Positions 61,405 to 62,235 of a stretch of 62,235 nt of DNA are shown here, in pieces. Positions within the stretch are counted from its first letter, which is position 1. Each line of letters opens with the position of its first letter. The stretch covers positions 1,211 through 63,445 of the forward strand of contig JAHDIN010000016.1 in the NCBI GenBank assembly GCA_020630775.1, given 5' to 3'. The notes beneath the pieces were generated by a model. That model had not been told where the DNA came from. It ran no database searches and was given only the letters and a program-made list of their open reading frames with translations. Source of the DNA: Saprospiraceae bacterium. GTDB lineage: Bacteria; Bacteroidota; Bacteroidia; Chitinophagales; Saprospiraceae. The position numbers and the translations under genes are program-made.

Positions 61405-62031
61405 ATGGTTACTAGCACAAAAACACAAATCCAACAAGTTATTGATACATTGTTTAAAGATTCCAAAAATGATTATTTAAAGATGATGAAGGGTGCCACG
61501 AAAAGCATTTTTCGACCAATACAACCCGTAGATTTTAAAGATGTATATCTTTCAATTTCTAAAGATCAAGGTGATTATTTGGTTCAATTAATCAAGCAAT
61601 ACAATCTGAAGAATATTGTAGAATTTGGAACCTCCTTTGGCATATCTACGCTTTACTTAGCCCAAGGAGCATTAGAAACAGAAGGTTATATTACCACAAC
61701 AGAACTTATAGCATCGAAAGCAAATAAAGCCAAAGAGAACTTTATCAAAGCCGGCGTGGCAGATCTCATAGATATAAGAACTGGTGATGCCATGGAAACA
61801 TTGAAAGACTATGCACAACCGATTGACCTGCTGCTTCTTGATGGATGGAAGGATTTATATCATCCCCTATTCAAGATGCTAGAACCTAATTTTCATAAAG
61901 ACACTATTGTCTATGTTGATAATGCGAATATGACAGATACACAGATATTTCTCAATGCCGTAAAAAGTAAAAACAAGTATGATGTTGAGTTTATATTTGG
62001 GGGTAAGGTGGCTTTGATTAGAGTGGTGTAA
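61405..62031 (+). CDS. class I SAM-dependent O-methyltransferase-like protein
   Basis: From the ATG at 61405 the protein is 208 aa; an earlier ATG at 61348 lies at the terminator and is unlikely. The AdoMet-binding motif I is VEFGTSFGISTLYLAQGAL, preceded by NLKNI. An acidic residue after strand 2 (TTELIASKANKAKENF) and motif DLLLLDGWKDLYHPLFKMLEP fit an O-methyltransferase (catechol/caffeoyl type) fold. The acceptor substrate is unknown. The downstream DNA is a heptamer repeat array and the window ends there. Confidence 0.8.
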   Translation: MVTSTKTQIQQVIDTLFKDSKNDYLKMMKGATKSIFRPIQPVDFKDVYLSISKDQGDYLVQLIKQYNLKNIVEFGTSFGISTLYLAQGALETEGYITTTELIASKANKAKENFIKAGVADLIDIRTGDAMETLKDYAQPIDLLLLDGWKDLYHPLFKMLEPNFHKDTIVYVDNANMTDTQIFLNAVKSKNKYDVEFIFGGKVALIRVV

Positions 62032-62175
62032 TTGGAGATTGGAAATTTGAAATTGGAGATTCGCGACGCTAAGTCGCTGATTACGACTTACACGTCGGAT
62101 GGAGATTTGAGATTGGAAATTGGGGATTGGGGATTGGGGATTGGGGATTGGGGATTGGGGATTGGGGATTGGAGA
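62032..62175. repeat. heptamer tandem repeat array with a central hairpin
   Basis: TTGGAGA-type heptamers run at about 62032-62061 and 62101-62118; seven perfect ATTGGGG copies follow (62119-62167), then ATTGGAG (62168-62174). Between the two arms, TAAGTCG (62070-62076) and CGACTTA (62084-62090) form a hairpin with outer CGAC/GTCG pairs (62064-62067 / 62094-62097). No gene is supported here; the frame that continues through the array is low complexity. Confidence 0.85.
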
Positions 62176-62235
62176 CTAACAAAAGGGAGTATTTATAAAA
62201 GTGTGTCAACACTTTATAAATAATCTCCCATACTC

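Noticed and set aside
1..62235. tRNA, rRNA, CRISPR, integrase or insertion-sequence content
   Set aside because: I saw no cloverleaf-like or rRNA-like sequence, regularly spaced direct repeats, or transposase or recombinase frames. A dedicated tRNA or repeat search could still find a short one.

Overview
The window reads as chromosomal DNA of a low-GC member of the Bacteroidota. Five secreted proteins end in the type IX secretion (T9SS, Por) C-terminal sorting domain. There is a SusC/SusD pair, many lipoproteins with a Cys lipobox, an RskA-type anti-sigma factor, and OmpA, DUF4331 and PNGase F-like proteins typical of that phylum. I cannot place it below phylum with confidence. I saw no rRNA or tRNA gene, CRISPR array, integrase or insertion sequence.

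Layout. 0.1-6.0 kb: a minus-strand signalling block in which a STAS protein, an RsbT/RsbX-like fusion, a PAS-HisKA_3 kinase and a LuxR-type response regulator overlap end to end. OmpA-type envelope genes flank it on both sides, and three copies of a TAGGT-N5-ACCTA palindrome precede the three transcription units. 6.2-7.6 kb: an ECF sigma/anti-sigma pair. 9.2-13.7 kb: a T9SS beta-helix protein with an exact 435-nt internal repeat, and a twin-domain lipoprotein. 13.8-29.7 kb: a dense stress region with an orphan PAS kinase, TrkH, two MscS channels, a small K+ channel, UspA, baeRF, Dps, Hsp20, HtrA with two small exported paralogues, an ECF sigma factor, a TetR-like regulator and an SPFH lipoprotein. 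29.8-41.6 kb: TPR proteins, an SGNH-like T9SS protein and two tandem DUF4331 proteins. 41.6-48.4 kb: a second TetR-like gene divergent from a carbonic-anhydrase lipoprotein, then an HPF-like gene and an ABC/HlyD/hotdog/TolC operon. 48.6-62.2 kb: a frameshifted lipoprotein gene, a GSDH-like T9SS protein, a LamG-PNGase F-like T9SS protein, SusC/SusD, an AraC regulator, a lipoprotein carrying two ABM-like and two SnoaL-like domains, a methyltransferase, and a heptamer repeat array at the edge.

How it fits together. The most coherent unit is the 0.4-6.2 kb block, which I read as a partner-switching input feeding a two-component system whose regulator may bind the three shared palindromes and so control its own operon and two OmpA-family genes. 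The two TetR-like paralogues at 28.2 and 41.6 kb also share short sequence words in their nearby intergenic regions, suggesting a common operator. The 51.5-59.8 kb block looks like a small glycoprotein-utilisation locus. All regulatory links are inferred from sequence alone.
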